Shown here: piece after piece, positions 1-9,400 of the stretch | Numbering within the stretch: position 1 is the stretch's first letter | Layout: the number at the start of each line of letters is the position of its first letter | Origin: a virus | Strand: one strand, 5' to 3' | Virus record (IMG/VR): IMGVR_UViG_3300048839_000119 | Span: 1-25,710 of that record | DNA: 25,710 nt | Translations under genes and position numbers: made by a program | The notes under the pieces: model-generated | What the model saw: only the letters and a program-made list of their open reading frames with translations | Database searches by the model: none | What the model was told of the DNA's origin: nothing

Positions 1-2
1 TG

Positions 3-446
3 AGTCGTAGGGGTCCACTTCCCCAGCACGTCAACAAGCCCAAAACGACTTCCCTTGTGCCCCCGGTTGAGCCTACGGTTGAGAAGCCATCCTTGGATAT
101 GGCTCAACTGGATCAGACGATTTCCGAGACAGTTCGTAGGGTCATTCAGGCAGAACTTTCCAAGATTCAGATTCCAGCGCCTACGGTTGCTGCTCCACCC
201 CCTGTGTTGGACAAGGACGAGTTGTTGAGCACTATTTCAGCGGCATTGAGACAAATACCTGTCTCTGCCGGGTATGGTGGAAATGTTGCGTCCCCTCCTA
301 AAAAGGATGACGACGTATTGTTCATTCCTACCAACATTGTGGAAAAGGACAGCAAGACTACCATTGCCTTGAAAACCGAGGTATCAGACGACAAGTTGGA
401 TGATGCCGCACAAGCTCTACGAAACCTTCGCAAGAAAAAGAAGTGA
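3..446 (+). CDS. Small proline-rich, basic-tailed protein, 5' truncated
   Basis: The reading frame is open from base 3, so the gene probably begins upstream. A GTG at 57 is the first usable internal start but has no Shine-Dalgarno sequence. The visible protein has Pro/Thr/Val-rich linkers, a helical stretch (LDQTISETVRRVIQAELSKI) about 20 residues after that GTG, a second helix after a PPP segment, and a very basic end (LRNLRKKKK). Its stop codon overlaps the GTG start of the actin-like gene (GTGA, 443-446), so the two are probably translationally coupled. No family is recognised. From the coupling and the basic tail I infer a possible adaptor or DNA-binding partner of the actin-like protein, but a structural or scaffold role is equally possible. 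Confidence 0.6.
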   Translation, partial: SRRGPLPQHVNKPKTTSLVPPVEPTVEKPSLDMAQLDQTISETVRRVIQAELSKIQIPAPTVAAPPPVLDKDELLSTISAALRQIPVSAGYGGNVASPPKKDDDVLFIPTNIVEKDSKTTIALKTEVSDDKLDDAAQALRNLRKKKK

Positions 447-1483
447 TTATGGGGAGACCAAAGAAAATGACAGATGCAGATAAGTTCCTTGGGGTGGGGC
501 TCGATATGGGCACCATGAACATCGTTTCCGCACGCCGAACCGAGCAGGGGGTTGTAACCAACCGTATCCGAGACTCGTTCATCACGGTCCCCAAGGAGCA
601 CAAAAAGATGCTCCGACTTGGGAACGTCCACTTCAAGGAGATGGGCGATGACATCGTAATCGTCGGAGACGCTGCATACGACATGGCTAACGTGTTCGGC
701 AAGGAAGTGCGACGCCCATTGTCAGCCGGTCTTATCGCTTCCGGCGAGATGGATGCTATGACTGTGTTGGGTTTCTTGGTACAACAGGTGCTCAAAGACC
801 CCAAAGTTCCGAACGAAGTGTGCTATTTCTCCGTTCCAGCGGCTCCTGTGGATGATCCTACGAAGGACGTGATTTACCACCGGGGGGTACTTGAGCGTAT
901 CATCACGGAATGTGGGTACAAGGCGGTTCCTGCGAATGAGGCGATGGCGATTATTTACTCCGAGTGTGCCAAGGAAAATTTCTCTGGTATTTCGTTCTCA
1001 TTTGGCTCTGGTATGACCAACGTAGCCCTCTCCATCTTCACCCAGGAGGGACTGAGCTTCTCGGTTGCCCGAGGTGGAGATTGGATTGACCAAGGTGCGG
1101 CTAGATCTACAGGGAGCACCCAGGCTCGCATGTGTACGATCAAGGAAAAGGGCCTGAATTTGATGAAGCCCGAAGGTCGGGAGCAAGAGGCTCTGACCGT
1201 GTACTACAAGAACCTCATCGAGTATGCGATTGATGCTGTCTCTCGTGAGTTCGATAAGGTGAGAAATAAGTTCGACCTTCCCAACGCGATCCCGATTATT
1301 GTATCCGGTGGTACCAGTAAAGCTGAAGGGTTCTTGGAGTTCTTCAAGCAGGTGTTTGAGGATCGTCGTAAGCGATTTCCTATCGAAATCAGTGAGATCC
1401 GAGCAGCCCGTGATCCTCTTAATGCCGTTGCACAGGGTTTACTAGTCCAGGCGGTCCAAGAGTACGAGGACGACGAAGATTGA
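443..1483 (+). CDS. Actin-like (ParM/MreB/Hsp70-fold) ATPase
   Basis: This 346-residue protein shows the actin-fold nucleotide-binding motifs in order. Phosphate-1 is LDMGTMNIVSA (Asp21-Met22-Gly23-Thr24), the connect-like segment is PANEAMAIIYSE (about 163-174), phosphate-2 is FSFGSGMTNVA (about 185-195), and the adenosine motif is IIVSGGTSKAEGF (about 285-297). Such proteins in phages and plasmids form ATP-dependent filaments that position DNA or replication centres. An Hsp70-like non-filament role cannot be excluded. Oddly, the Asp that normally opens phosphate-2 (DxGxGT) is Ser here. The C-terminus is acidic (YEDDED). The GTG at 443 overlaps the previous stop; an ATG at 449 (MGRPKK) is an alternative start. 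The fold is clear and the cellular role is inferred. Confidence 0.8.
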   Translation: MIMGRPKKMTDADKFLGVGLDMGTMNIVSARRTEQGVVTNRIRDSFITVPKEHKKMLRLGNVHFKEMGDDIVIVGDAAYDMANVFGKEVRRPLSAGLIASGEMDAMTVLGFLVQQVLKDPKVPNEVCYFSVPAAPVDDPTKDVIYHRGVLERIITECGYKAVPANEAMAIIYSECAKENFSGISFSFGSGMTNVALSIFTQEGLSFSVARGGDWIDQGAARSTGSTQARMCTIKEKGLNLMKPEGREQEALTVYYKNLIEYAIDAVSREFDKVRNKFDLPNAIPIIVSGGTSKAEGFLEFFKQVFEDRRKRFPIEISEIRAARDPLNAVAQGLLVQAVQEYEDDED

Positions 1484-1521
1484 TTTTTCACCCTATGCTC
1501 ATGCTAGGGGAGAGGCTTTGA

Positions 1522-2751
1522 ATGTACTTCTACCTCACAGAGCAGATCCAGCGAAAGTTCATTTGGGAGTTACGTCGTTACTGGCAGTATCACCCCAAAT
1601 ATCAGGACATCGTAGAGCACATTCAGGGGAAATATTCGTTTCGAGAACGTCCTCAGTATGGCATCATCCTGAAAAACAGTTCAGGTAACTTGGTCACTTT
1701 GGCCGCTGACAACTTTGTAGGTCACGTCCAAAGCTATGTCCAACTTGCTCATGTGGAAAACTACCCAGGAACATCTATTGAATGGGTTCGTGAGAACGCG
1801 AAGGCCATTCAAGAGAACGAGGGATATTTTCCAGCGATGCCTGGGATTTATTACATCGAGCTTTGTGATGAGAATGGGAACCCCTCGACGGAGAAGTTCT
1901 TTGTAGACCCTTTGTTGGATGTCACGGATGAGACCGTCTTGTACGTGTCGGGGGACACGTACCAACTCGCACGAGGGAAGTTCTTACCGGGCACTCTGAA
2001 GCTGTATGAAATGCCGGGGAGCATCGAGCTAGTCGAGGGGGTCAACTATACGGCAGACCCAGAAACAGGCGCTATCGAACTTATCATTCCTCTCGAAACC
2101 GCCAAAAATGAGTTCCTATCCGCCGATTATCGGTACCCCGCGGAGACAATGGGGCCATACAAGGTTCAAGAGCGTATGGGGTTGATTGATGCTATTCCCG
2201 GTGTTGTATTGGCATTTGGTCAGCGTATTGTCCCAGGGGATAGACTTGCTGTTGTGGTCACGGAGAGCCGGGATCTGACGGCGATGGAGTTCGGTGGAAA
2301 ATGGGACTTGAATATTGACTTCGATATCACGGCGAGGTCACCCAATACCCAGAGGGAGATTTTGGACCAGACAGCGACGTACCTCTGGGGTGTCGCTCGT
2401 TCTCGACTGTCCGCAGAGGGGATTGAGATGGTTTCATTGTCGTTGGGCGGTGAGAGTGAGGAGATTTACGACGACAATGGGGACGACTATTTTTACACGG
2501 CGAGTTTTTCTGTTTCTGTACAGACGGATTGGTGTCTCCATGTCCCATTAGGAGCTACCATTCGACGTATCCTCCCCGGTTTCGAGGATGGTTATGGGGC
2601 ATTGGCTGGACTCAGTGATGAGGAAATCGCTAAAGTGGATGCTGGGTTGCAACCTTTGGAGAGCCTTGGCTTACGCAGTCCCTTTGACCCGTTTTTCGTG
2701 GGCAAGGCGAATCGACCGGGTGTGCTCGCTACGTTCGAGAGGATCATCTAA
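1522..2751 (+). CDS. Virion structural protein, possible neck/tail-terminator
   Basis: This 409-residue protein has no signal peptide or membrane segment. A purine-rich Shine-Dalgarno tract (aggggagagg) lies about 8 nt before the ATG. Residues 1-130 hold aromatic-rich alpha/beta sequence. The middle (about 130-210) has alternating beta strands and a PETGAIEL turn. Residues about 265-345 follow the pattern 'DLNIDFDITARSPNTQRE...YLWGVARSRL...FSVSVQTDW', which resembles the strand-helix-strand layout of tail terminator/neck proteins that measure subunits around a ring. Its position upstream of the sheath, in a structural operon, supports a neck or tail-completion role. I do not recognise a definite family. 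A baseplate or head-tail connector protein is the main alternative. Confidence 0.72.
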   Translation: MYFYLTEQIQRKFIWELRRYWQYHPKYQDIVEHIQGKYSFRERPQYGIILKNSSGNLVTLAADNFVGHVQSYVQLAHVENYPGTSIEWVRENAKAIQENEGYFPAMPGIYYIELCDENGNPSTEKFFVDPLLDVTDETVLYVSGDTYQLARGKFLPGTLKLYEMPGSIELVEGVNYTADPETGAIELIIPLETAKNEFLSADYRYPAETMGPYKVQERMGLIDAIPGVVLAFGQRIVPGDRLAVVVTESRDLTAMEFGGKWDLNIDFDITARSPNTQREILDQTATYLWGVARSRLSAEGIEMVSLSLGGESEEIYDDNGDDYFYTASFSVSVQTDWCLHVPLGATIRRILPGFEDGYGALAGLSDEEIAKVDAGLQPLESLGLRSPFDPFFVGKANRPGVLATFERII

Positions 2752-2786
2752 ATCACTATCTAGGCTATATCTCGAATGGTATAGAC

Positions 2787-2805
2787 AAGGGAGAGTAGCG
2801 TCATT
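2787..2805 (+). promoter_or_regulatory. Shine-Dalgarno site deciding an ATT start
   Basis: AAGGGAGAG (2787-2795) is a strong Shine-Dalgarno match. Its last base lies 7 nt before ATT 2803, an optimal spacing, and no standard start codon sits in the window it would serve. Together with the conserved N-terminal pattern this fixes the start of the zinc-ribbon gene. AUU initiation is known for bacterial infC, where it is used for autoregulation. Confidence 0.6.
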
Positions 2806-3270
2806 CCTAGCTTTAATTACCAGTGTTCCAAGTGCGGTTTGCGATTTGAGCAGATTGTGTCTGCCTCGAACGCAGACCTTAGTGTTCCGTGCAAACGGTG
2901 CAAGAGTGGAACAAAAAAACTGGTATCCGCTGGAAGTTTTACTGTCTCCCATGTGCCCAATGGACCGAAACCTCAAAACACTGGTTTTTCATCAGTTGAC
3001 CATGAGGTTGACCGTATTATTGGGCGTGACGCCGAGCTTCGCTTACGAGAGATGCAAAAACGACAGGATCTCAAACGTTCTGTCATTCACAAAAATGCGA
3101 CCGATGGGTTTCATTTGAGTCGTCAAGTTGAAGGGGACTATCGAGTCATGACGGATGAAGAAAAAGTGGCAGCGGAGAAGGGTCGTAACCTCCATCTACA
3201 GGCATTAGAGAAGATTAATGCGTATTTGAAACGTCGAAAGGCCAAAGAATCCGCAAACGGGACTGCCTAA
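2803..3270 (+). CDS. FmdB-like zinc-ribbon protein with probable ATT start
   Basis: The protein has 155 residues if started at ATT 2803. It then begins MPSFNYQCSKCG, matching the 'MPxYxYxCxxCG' start of FmdB-type zinc ribbons, and has two knuckles, Cys8/Cys11 and Cys30/Cys33. The first ATG-like alternative in frame, TTG 2839, would delete the first CxxC and break the zinc site. An in-frame stop at 2782 and the absence of ATG, GTG or TTG between there and 2839 leave ATT as the best start. After the ribbon comes a charged, largely helical region (about 75-150) with a basic Lys/Arg-rich end. FmdB-like ribbons are common small proteins of uncertain function. Placement just before the sheath suggests a virion or late-regulation role, which is inference. 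Confidence 0.75.
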   Translation: MPSFNYQCSKCGLRFEQIVSASNADLSVPCKRCKSGTKKLVSAGSFTVSHVPNGPKPQNTGFSSVDHEVDRIIGRDAELRLREMQKRQDLKRSVIHKNATDGFHLSRQVEGDYRVMTDEEKVAAEKGRNLHLQALEKINAYLKRRKAKESANGTA

Positions 3271-3432
3271 GTTGGTAGTCGCTACTTACCCGCAAGGGGA
3301 TATTTAGATAGTACATACTCACTAGATTTGAATAAACATCGTCAGCCTACCTTCGTGGAAAATATTGAGACCTATTTACCCCACCATATTTAGACCAAAC
3401 GACATTTTCCAACAAGCGACTTCCCAACCCAG

Positions 3433-3469
3433 GGATGGATTTCAATTCATCCTAGTCTAAAAATAGAGG
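3433..3469 (+). promoter_or_regulatory. Sheath 5'-leader hairpin plus ribosome binding site
   Basis: An 8-bp hairpin (3433-3440 with 3445-3452, loop TTCA, one G-T pair) is followed by an AGAGG Shine-Dalgarno sequence at 3465-3469, 8 nt before the sheath ATG. It lacks a T-tract, so it is more likely an mRNA-stabilising leader stem than a terminator. The rest of the 207-bp spacer (3271-3477) shows no gene and no convincing promoter. Confidence 0.45.
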
Positions 3470-3477
3470 CTGTCAAC

Positions 3478-6400
3478 ATGACTTTTCCAGGAAACATTTA
3501 TGCGCCACCAGGCGTTTACACCCAGACTAATTTTGAGTCCCCTACGGGCGGAGTCATCGCAGGTGTAAGAATTCCAGTTATCGTAGGTACTGGTAACGAG
3601 ATTTTAACCCAGTCGAACCTTGAGGTGATTCGTGGTTCGTCTTCCCAGGTAGACCAGTTTGTTCCTCAAGAGGACATGACAGGTCGTGCGGTGGTACAAG
3701 TGCTTACCACAGGTGAGGTCGTTCTCGGAGACTTCAACGGCTCCCGTAGAAAAATCCAGGTTCGTAACTTCCCCATCGTACAGGGTGACGGTTCCGGTAC
3801 GGTTGCTTCCGACACCAGCGTTGTGTTGGTGACCATCAATGGTCGCCCTGACGTGGTATTGAGCGTGTCCCAGGCATCCCAGGGTATCATCGAGCTTTCG
3901 ACGGCTCCCCAGCTTGGAGACGACGTTCGGGTTTCGTACTACTTCAACCGCACTGACACTCGCACCACGGACAATGTATCCTCACAGGTTACTTCCTCCG
4001 CAGCGATCATCGAAGGTCTGAAGGGCGCACCCGTAGGCGGCTTCCTTTTCGCACAGGAGACTCGTTCCCTTCAGGTTCGTGTTGATGGCACCCTTCTTAC
4101 CATCGACCTTGGTCTCGGTGCAAAAAATGCCGCAACGGTGGTTTCTTTGATCAACGGTGCTGCAACGGGGACTTCCCTTGTGGCGAGCACGTTCACCAAC
4201 AACTTCGCCCAGACGGCTATCCGTTTGACGGCAGCACAGGAACTTGAGATTCTTTCCGGTGGGGCAAATACGGTTCTTGGGTTCACCACGGGGGATAAGA
4301 CCGTCCGTAACAATGTGTTCTTTGTTTACAACGGACCCATCGTGACGGGTGACAACGGTGGTGTTACGACTACCGACCCTTCCCGTGTCACGGTCAAGGT
4401 GAACAATGTTCAGGTGATTCCAACCGCTGTTGACGGTCAGACTCGCGCAGTAACCCTACCCTTCGCACCAGCGGCGGGCTCGACGGTTACCATTGAGTAC
4501 TACTTCAACACCTGGCAGGATACGTTCGACTACCTGGCAAACATCGGGATCACCCAGGTTCTTTCCTGTGGTATCGTGCCAAATAACCGCGACTACGTTC
4601 AGGGGGCGGACTTCATCCTCAAGGATGACAAGATCCTCTGGGGGACATCGTTCCTCATTTCGGCGGGAGAAAATACCTCTGGGGCAACCCTGTTCAACGA
4701 GGTTCAGGTGTCTGGACTTCTGATTGACAATCGTTGGTTCCTGTCTCCTACCTCGTCGGTGACGGACACATCCGTGAACCCTCCAGTAACGAGCCGGGTT
4801 CAGTTCTCACTTCCAGTTCAGCCTACCACGGGTGACGGTCGTAACAACCCCCTTGGTCTCTCGGAGTTCGAGAAAGTCTCGAATGGTCGTCGTGACCTTC
4901 CTACCAACAACCCAAATCTTGTTCTGGCCTATTGGGGGTTCGGTGTTCAGGATGCAATCGACCGTGGGCCAGTTCCAGTGCTCAAGGTCGAGGGGAATGT
5001 TATCACCCTCAAGAACCCCGTGCCCGTTGGAGCAGAAGTCTTTGCTACCTTCTACTACAATGTGCTTGTAGACAATGAGTATTCTCTCGTTGTGGACAAC
5101 CCCGGACCTTCGGGACTTGGTACATACCGTATTCTTGACAAGGACGGAAATGCCATTTACACTCCGGTATTTGGGAGCAAGGGTCCAGCCCTTACGGGGA
5201 TCACGATCAACTTCCCAAGTGGATCGGAGTTGACCCCTGACGTTCGTTTCGAGGGTGGAGCAACCGGACCTGTTGAGGAGACGGTGACTGTTACCTTCGC
5301 GGAACAGGATGCGACCTTGGCGAAGTTCTCGGTTCCTGGAGCCGGGCCATACTTCTTCATCGAGAACGCTTCCGACCGCGCTCGTGTGACGGTAGACAGC
5401 GCAACCCTCGTTGGAGGTGCGGCTGGTATTGACCTCAGCGCCGTGAACGGAATCTCGGGACTTGGTTTCGCGGCTTCGATTCTCGGTGAGGAAATCAGCT
5501 ACACCATCAGTTCGGGTCAAACGACGTATGACATTCTTCCCGGTGTGAATGACCAGTTGGCCATCACCGTAGACGATGTTGTTATCAATGTCGAGGTTCC
5601 CGCACAGAATGGTGTGAACGCTGATGCCTATGTTGAGGCAATCAACGCTCACGCTAAGTTGGAGGAGTTCGCTCCGGTGTACGAGAGCACCACGAGTTTC
5701 TTGGCTCCCGTGGTGATTTCGGCGGGCGCTTATGATTCTGTCTACTTCAACTACACGGGTGTTACAAGCGGACCTACCGGACCTGTTGCGGTGTCCATCC
5801 CAGCGGGGACATATAACTCGCCAAGTCAACTCGCGGCGGCTGTGGACTCGGCATTTGATACCGCAATCGTTGCGTTGCCAGCAATTTATGACGGTTTCGA
5901 TGTTCAGGTGAATGTCAATGCTGAAGGCAAGCTGACCTTCAAGCTCCTTGGAGCGGACGCTGACCTTGGAACCTTTGCATCGGGTACGATTACCTCCAAT
6001 AGCTCGGTTCTCGGAGATACCTTCGAGATTGACGGGGTAACCGTCACGGGATCCTTGACTCAAACTTCGGGAGGATTAAACTACAATACGGGACAAGCTC
6101 GTGCGACCTTGGTGCCAACGGGAGTTCAGCCCGGAGACACCTTCACCATCGACGTTGGTGGTGGTCCGATTGTCATCACGGCAGCGGGAGCACAGACCTC
6201 CGGTGGGTTCAACTTCGATGAGGGGGATCAGGCAACTGGTTCGTTCGTCGTGGCGGGACCAATCCCAGGGGATACGGTAACCATCGGTTCCGTGACGCTT
6301 ACGGCGGCTGGGGCTGAGACGGGTGCGTTGGACTTCGATGAGGGTGTTCGCGCATCCGGGTCGGTCCAGTTGGTCGGCGCATTGTATGGGGATACCTTTA

Positions 6401-9400
6401 CAATGGATGCTTCTCCCTTCGGAGGTGGTTTGGTCACCCTTACGGCTGGCCCAACACGTACTCCGGGTGGGTTGAACTTCAACGCTGGTACCAAGGCGAG
6501 CGGTACCGTTACTTTCAACGGTGTTCGAATCGGTGACGTACTCACCATCAACGGTAACCCACTTACCGCAGTGGGTAACGGAGCCCCTGTTCTGGCCGAC
6601 CAGTTCTATGCTGGAGACCAGGCAACCGCCTCTGTCACCCTAATCGCCAATGCGTTGCCAAACACGGGTCTTCTTTACGGAGATACCGTGACCATCGGTG
6701 GTGTAACCCTTACCGCAGCCAACACCATCGTTTCCGGTGGGTTGAACTTCGATATCGGTCTCCAGGCGACCACCTCGGTCACCATCGCCCTGTCGTCATC
6801 AACCGCTACCTTGACCATTGACGGATTGCCTCTGGCACCCGCTGGTGGACCTCGTACCTCCGGTGGTAACGACTACGACAACACCCTCGGAACTACGGCG
6901 CTTATCGCCGCAGACGTGGTAGCAGCGATTAACGATCCTGCGAACGCTTTCTCGGGTCGTATGACGGCAGCACTTGGCCCCGGTCCAAACGATGTCACCT
7001 TGACATGGATTGTTCCCGGTTCGTTTGCAAACGGTGTCTTGGTATCCTCCTCGGATGCAACCATCACGGTGGCGGGTAACTTCGCTGGTGGTGTGGGTGA
7101 CGAGAACCTGTCGGCAGCATCCCTTGCGGTAGCTGTCAACGATGCCCTCAACGGCATTGCAGGTACGGTATCGGCACTTGCAGCGGCTAACGTGGTGAAC
7201 CTTACCGCTGTGACTCCAGGGTTGGCTGGTAACAGCATCCTGCTTACCTCAAGCGATCTCGTTCGCTTGGCAACGGTGGCCTTCGCGGGTGGTGCGGGTG
7301 ACAACCCAACGGCAGCCTCGAATGCTAACGCCGCAATCAACCTTATCACAAACTCCTTCGCAGTGGATGTCGCATCCACAGTAGTAGGAAATGTGGTAAC
7401 GCTTACGGCGGTGGTTCCAGGTTCGGTGGGCAACAGCATCACGCTCAATGCTGGTTTGGCGGCGGGACGTTTCGTTCTCTCCGGTGCAACCCTCGTAGGC
7501 GGTGTCGGAAACGACATTTCCGCAGCATCGAGCTTGGTCCAGGCAATCCAGGATCCACTCAACGGTCTGTCCCAGTACTTCGTAGTGGACAATGCCGGTG
7601 GTACATCCAATACGATCAGCATCCTTGCGTTCACTCCAGGGGTGGCCGGTAACGCCGTCACTTTGGTGGATAACACCGGGTCTGTTCGTATCATTCCAAT
7701 CGCGGGTACCCTGCTTGGTGGTGTAGGAACCAACGCAACCGTTGCTGCTTCGCTGGCCGCAGCCATCAACAATCCTCTCAACGGATTGACAACCCTGGTC
7801 TCCGCGCTCGCGGTAGGTGCAACCGTGAATATCACGGCTGTGACCCCAGGAAACGCTGGAAATACCATCGTGTTGGCTTCCAGTAACGCTCTACGGTTGG
7901 TCCGCAGCGGTGCTACTCTCACGGGTGGCGTCGGTACGAATCTTTCCGTGGCCAACAGCATCGTGGCAGCCATCAATGACATCGCAAACGGCCTTGCCGT
8001 CGCGGTAACCGCATCCAATGAGAGCGGAACCTCGACAACGGTAACGGTCTACGCGAATGTTCCAGGGGTGGCCGGTAACGCCTTCACCATCGCTTCGAGT
8101 ACGGGTGTTCGATTGCCCGTATCCGGTGCGAACTTCGTGGGTGGTCTTACCAACATCCAGGTCGCCTCGACAATGGTGGCAGCAATCAATGATGCCCTCA
8201 ACGGACTCAATGGAGTTGTATCGGCAGATAACCTCTCTGGTACTTCCGCCATTGTGACCGTAACCGCAGAAGTCCCCGGACCTCTCGGTAACAGCATCGT
8301 GTTGGCTTCCAGCAACGGAACCCGCTTGCCTCTCTCCGGCGCAACCCTCACGGGTGGCGTGGGCCTTGGAGGTGGATACTTGGAGTTCATCGACGCCCCT
8401 GTGGCGGCGGAGGACTTCGCAATCCTCGCGGGTATCTCCACCGATGAGCTTCCTGGGGAATCCCAGACCAAGATCATCAATGGTGATATCGCCCGTCGCT
8501 TCACCGTGGCGGGAGCATCCGGTCGCTTGATTTACGACCGTATCCTCCTTCGTAACCGTATCATCCCCGGTGATTCCTCCGTGTTCGGTGGATCACAGGT
8601 GGGTCAGACCAACCTTATCGTTCAGGGTAACAACGCGATCACCGAAACTGGACTTCTCCCACAAGCCTCTGGTCTTGCAGGAATCCAGGCAACCGTGTCG
8701 CCATCAACCCTGGTCGGAAATGTTGGATTTGCCGATGGTCAGGTTCCAAACGGTACCTACGGCGATGCCCGTGACGGTCAACCAGCGGTGATTTTCTTCG
8801 CTGAGGGTGGAACAAACCCAGCCAACAACGTGTTCAAGTTCAACGTTGATGGTCGTCCCGTAACCGTCGTGTTCCGAGATGCCTCCGGTGTGGTAATCCC
8901 CTCCGGTGGGTCCGCAAGTGTTCCACTTGGTCCCGTAGGTGTGGCAAACACGGTCCTGAATCAGATTCAGGCCGCAGCGGTGGCACAGGGTCTCCCCTCC
9001 TCCGTCGTTCGCCAAGAAGGTGCTGGAATCCGTCTCGTGTCCTCGTTGACCAACACGGATTCGAGTGTCGCTATCGGTAACGCTAGCGCCAATGATAGAC
9101 TCGGGTTCTCTAACAACGCTCTCGTGAGCCGCGTTTCCGTACAACCCGAAGTCGCAGCCTCCGCATTGATGTCCCATGCCAATGCCGCGATTAGTGACCT
9201 CTACCTGGATTTCCAGAATCCAGATTCCGGTTACTTTGCAGCACAAGCCTTGGCAGGTGTCATCCGTGACGACGTGGGTGCAGAATATCTGTACCTCCAG
9301 TCGCAGGCAAATAACATCATCGGCCTCGGACCTTCCTCGAACATCACGCTCGAAAATGCTACCACCAACTCCTGGTTGCTCCCAGGAACCAAGTTGGACG

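Noticed and set aside
2777-2785. TGGTATAGA as an extended -10 before the zinc-ribbon gene
   Set aside because: It lacks a -35 and would start transcription inside or just before the Shine-Dalgarno site; more likely chance.
2588-3118. 176-codon + strand frame across the end of the 409-aa gene
   Set aside because: It overlaps two better-supported frames and shows no domain, whereas the alternative frame has paired zinc knuckles.
4807-6063. 418-codon minus-strand frame within the sheath gene
   Set aside because: It lies wholly opposite the strongly supported sheath frame, has no Shine-Dalgarno site or domain, and its odd composition is that of the antisense of a biased gene.
6873-8018. 381-codon minus-strand Ala/Pro/Thr-rich frame
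   Set aside because: It is the antisense of the GGVG repeat array; its periodic composition comes from the repeats.
6010-8364. Possible CRISPR or DNA-level satellite array
   Set aside because: The repeats are diverged in DNA, vary in length, keep frame and are conserved only as protein.
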